NCBI GenBank assembly: GCA_020344295.1
Contig: CP070819.1
Coordinates: 94,730 to 102,255, forward strand
Direction of reading: 5' to 3'
Length of the DNA: 7,526 nucleotides
Source of the DNA: Dehalococcoidia bacterium
GTDB lineage: Bacteria; Chloroflexota; Dehalococcoidia; SZUA-161
Shown: one piece after another, positions 6,581 to 7,526 of the stretch
How the letters are laid out: each line of letters starts with the position of its first letter
Numbering within the stretch: the first letter of the stretch is position 1
Translations under genes and position numbers: made by a program
Notes under the pieces: generated by a model
The model's input: only the letters and a program-made list of their open reading frames with translations
Told to the model about the DNA's origin: nothing
Database searches by the model: none

Positions 6581-6599
6581 AGCCTTGACAGCCAAGGTT
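6581..6599. promoter_or_regulatory. Inverted repeat overlapping the -35 box of the tat promoter
   Basis: CCTTG (6583-6587) and CAAGG (6593-6597) are exact inverted partners around a 5-nt centre. The arms extend outward by one G-T and one A-T pair. The TTGACA box lies inside the repeat, a position suited to an operator. It has no T-run, and a terminator at the start of a transcription unit would make little sense. Confidence 0.35.
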
Positions 6600-6614
6600 A
6601 AGGAGGGCTACAAT
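6585..6614 (+). promoter_or_regulatory. Sigma70-type promoter for the tat genes
   Basis: A perfect -35 box TTGACA (6585-6590) is followed after 18 bp by TACAAT (6609-6614), which matches the -10 consensus at 5 of 6 positions. Transcription would begin near 6621, about 80 nt before tatA. This is the best promoter match in the window and supports a bacterial host. Confidence 0.7.
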
Positions 6615-6702
6615 CGCTACAGGCGTGGAAGATGGCCGGGTATGGCCTCATCGAGAGTCAAAAAGGGGAGAATCCCGGACAACATAACATGGGAGGTGGA
6701 TT

Positions 6703-6939
6703 ATGCGTTTAGGCGGATGGGAGATTGCTCTTATCGTGATCGCTGTCATTCTGGTGTTTGGGGTAGGGAAGTTAGCTGGTATTGGCGGCGCTCTGGGGAA
6801 AAGTATACGGGATTTCCGCAAGGAAGTCCGTGGTGAAAAGGATACAGTAGACGATACCCAGCAGTCGACCAAAAGGAAATCGATAGAGGAAAAAAGTACC
6901 CCGCCAGAAGCGGAATCCAAAGAAGAAAGCAAAGACTAA
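6703..6939 (+). CDS. tatA: TatA/E-like twin-arginine translocase subunit
   Basis: The 78-residue protein has the TatA layout: a very short N-terminus with a polar Glu7, one membrane helix (about 7-20), the hinge FGVGKL (19-24), and an amphipathic helix (about 27-42, GGALGKSIRDFRKEV). A charged, probably unstructured tail rich in Lys, Glu and Ser follows. TatA oligomers form or weaken the membrane path for folded proteins that carry a twin-arginine signal. ATG 6703 has an excellent ribosome binding site, GGGAGGTGG (6691-6699). The next gene is a second Tat subunit 89 bp downstream. The Phe-Gly hinge favours TatA over TatB. Confidence 0.9.
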   Translation: MRLGGWEIALIVIAVILVFGVGKLAGIGGALGKSIRDFRKEVRGEKDTVDDTQQSTKRKSIEEKSTPPEAESKEESKD

Positions 6940-7028
6940 CACCCTTATCTTCCCTTACGTATTTGAGGCAAAAAGACTAGACCGAACATCTTCATCAGTC
7001 CGGAAGTGGGTGGGGCGGTGATTACAAG

Positions 7029-7484
7029 ATGGACTTTTTTGGTATAGGCCCCCTAGAGCTAATACTCATTCTTGTCGTCCTCCTCATAGTCGTTGGTCCT
7101 GCCAAGCTGCCAGAAGTCGCCGGCTCTATAGGGAGAGGCATTCGCAAGTTCAGAGAAGCAACTAGAGAGCTGACCAAGGATTTCAAAGAAATGACAGAGG
7201 AGGTAAAGGATGTGGAGAAGGAGGTAAGCACTGCTCTGGGCCCTACTGGGGGATTGACTAAGGACTTCAAAGAGATGGCCAAGGAAGTCAAGGATGTTAA
7301 GCAGGAGATAGACACATCCCTTAGATTTGATACGGGGTTGACCGAGGATTTCAGGGGAATGGACAAGGAAATAAAGGACGTGGCCAGGGAGGCCAGTAAC
7401 GCTCTAGACCCCGCACCAGAAGAGAAATCAGATGCCCAGAAAGAAGCTGACGATGACAACGACGATGACGATGACAAGGTATGA
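7029..7484 (+). CDS. tatB: TatB-like twin-arginine translocase subunit with three 28-residue repeats
   Basis: The 151-residue protein starts with a short segment carrying Glu10 and one membrane helix (about 8-22). The hinge is VGPAKLP (22-28), the GPxxLP form typical of TatB, and an amphipathic helix begins near 32. In place of a plain helical tail, residues 48-131 form three tandem 28-residue units beginning LTKDFKEM, LTKDFKEM and LTEDFRGM. Each ends in a Gly/Pro-containing turn. The C-terminus is strongly acidic (DNDDDDDKV). TatB works with TatC as receptor for twin-arginine signal peptides at the inner face of the membrane. The TatB call rests on the hinge and the long helical domain; a TatA paralogue remains possible, since TatA and TatB grade into each other in many phyla. 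The ribosome binding site is weak (GGTG within 7016-7020). Confidence 0.85.
   Translation: MDFFGIGPLELILILVVLLIVVGPAKLPEVAGSIGRGIRKFREATRELTKDFKEMTEEVKDVEKEVSTALGPTGGLTKDFKEMAKEVKDVKQEIDTSLRFDTGLTEDFRGMDKEIKDVAREASNALDPAPEEKSDAQKEADDDNDDDDDKV
7170..7421 (+). repeat. Three tandem 84-bp in-frame repeats within tatB
   Basis: Units run 7170-7253, 7254-7337 and 7338-7421, each exactly 84 bp (28 codons, four heptads) with no gaps. At protein level all three share the pattern LTxDFxxMxxExKDVxxE; the first two are identical over LTKDFKEM. The DNA of the units has diverged considerably, so the duplication is old and kept by selection on the protein. It is not recent slippage. Confidence 0.9.
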
Positions 7485-7504
7485 AGATGAGGAATGTTAC
7501 TAAT

Positions 7505-7526
7505 AAAGGAGGAAAATCTTGCCGGA
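7505..7526 (+). CDS. Start of a further gene (ribosome binding site and TTG), cut by the window edge; possibly tatC
   Basis: AAAGGAGG (7505-7512) is a near-perfect Shine-Dalgarno. Six nt after it comes TTG at 7519, followed by CCG and two bases, so only about two codons are visible. The tight spacing after tatB suggests the same operon, and tatC would be the expected third member. That identity is inference, since no coding signal can be judged from 8 bases. A competing ATG at 7488 is also open to the edge but has no comparable ribosome binding site. Confidence 0.4.

Larger units (their letters stand above)
6384..6702. promoter_or_regulatory. Divergent intergenic region between the hydrogenase operon and the tat genes
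   Basis: These 319 bp contain no convincing gene. An open plus-strand frame from 6447 runs into tatA out of frame and has no recognisable domain. The region holds a minus-strand promoter-like element near its left side, two copies of a 20-bp direct repeat around that element, and on the right a strong plus-strand promoter with an inverted repeat over its -35 box. Both transcription units therefore probably start here and read outward. Confidence 0.75.

Noticed and set aside
6447..6836. Open plus-strand frame in the divergent intergenic region running into tatA
   Set aside because: It overlaps tatA out of frame, contains the tat promoter, and encodes no recognisable protein.
7170..7421. CRISPR or other short spaced repeat array
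   Set aside because: The repeats are contiguous 84-bp coding units inside one reading frame, without spacers.
7022..7477. Minus-strand frame of 151 codons opposite tatB, rich in Ser and Leu
   Set aside because: It is the antisense shadow of the repeat-containing tatB; its apparent repeats merely mirror those of the real gene.

Overview
The window reads as bacterial DNA of roughly balanced G+C, probably from an anaerobe. The bacterial call rests on Shine-Dalgarno sites ahead of most genes, sigma70-like promoter boxes and a tatA/tatB-type gene pair. A lineage such as Chloroflexota (Dehalococcoidia-like) or a syntrophic anaerobe would fit, but that is a guess from gene content. No tRNA, rRNA, insertion sequence or CRISPR array was seen.

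Positions 1-6383 are packed with minus-strand genes, read from right to left. A small two-CBS-domain protein (6383-5970) leads a complete group 3b cytoplasmic [NiFe] hydrogenase (sulfhydrogenase type) in the order hydB-hydG-hydD-hydA. The order and motifs match the Pyrococcus furiosus hydBGDA operon. hydB/hydG, hydG/hydD and hydD/hydA overlap by 1-4 bases, which points to translational coupling. A hydrogenase maturation protease (2000-1521) follows and would trim the C-terminal tail of HydA. HydDA forms the [NiFe] hydrogenase core and HydBG the iron-sulfur and flavin NAD(P)-reducing arm. After a 151-bp gap with its own promoter-like boxes come two paralogous ATPases of the BcrA/BadF/HgdC activator family (1369-584, and 561 running off the left edge). 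These fire electrons into 2-hydroxyacyl-CoA dehydratases or benzoyl-CoA reductases. Their electron-accepting partner enzyme is not in the window.

Positions 6384-6702 are a divergent intergenic region. It holds a promoter-like element for the hydrogenase operon flanked by two copies of a 20-bp direct repeat, and a good TTGACA/TACAAT promoter for the rightward genes with an inverted repeat over its -35 box.

Positions 6703-7526 hold rightward Tat protein-export genes: a TatA-like protein (6703-6939), then a TatB-like protein (7029-7484) whose helical region is three tandem 28-residue repeats. A strong ribosome binding site with a TTG start at the right edge suggests a third gene, plausibly tatC.

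Points deserving most attention: hydB has no canonical start codon where its homology begins and follows the CBS gene in the same frame across a single TAG; the paired repeats around the hydrogenase promoter; the activator pair in which one member has altered nucleotide-binding motifs; and the exact 84-bp periodicity in tatB.
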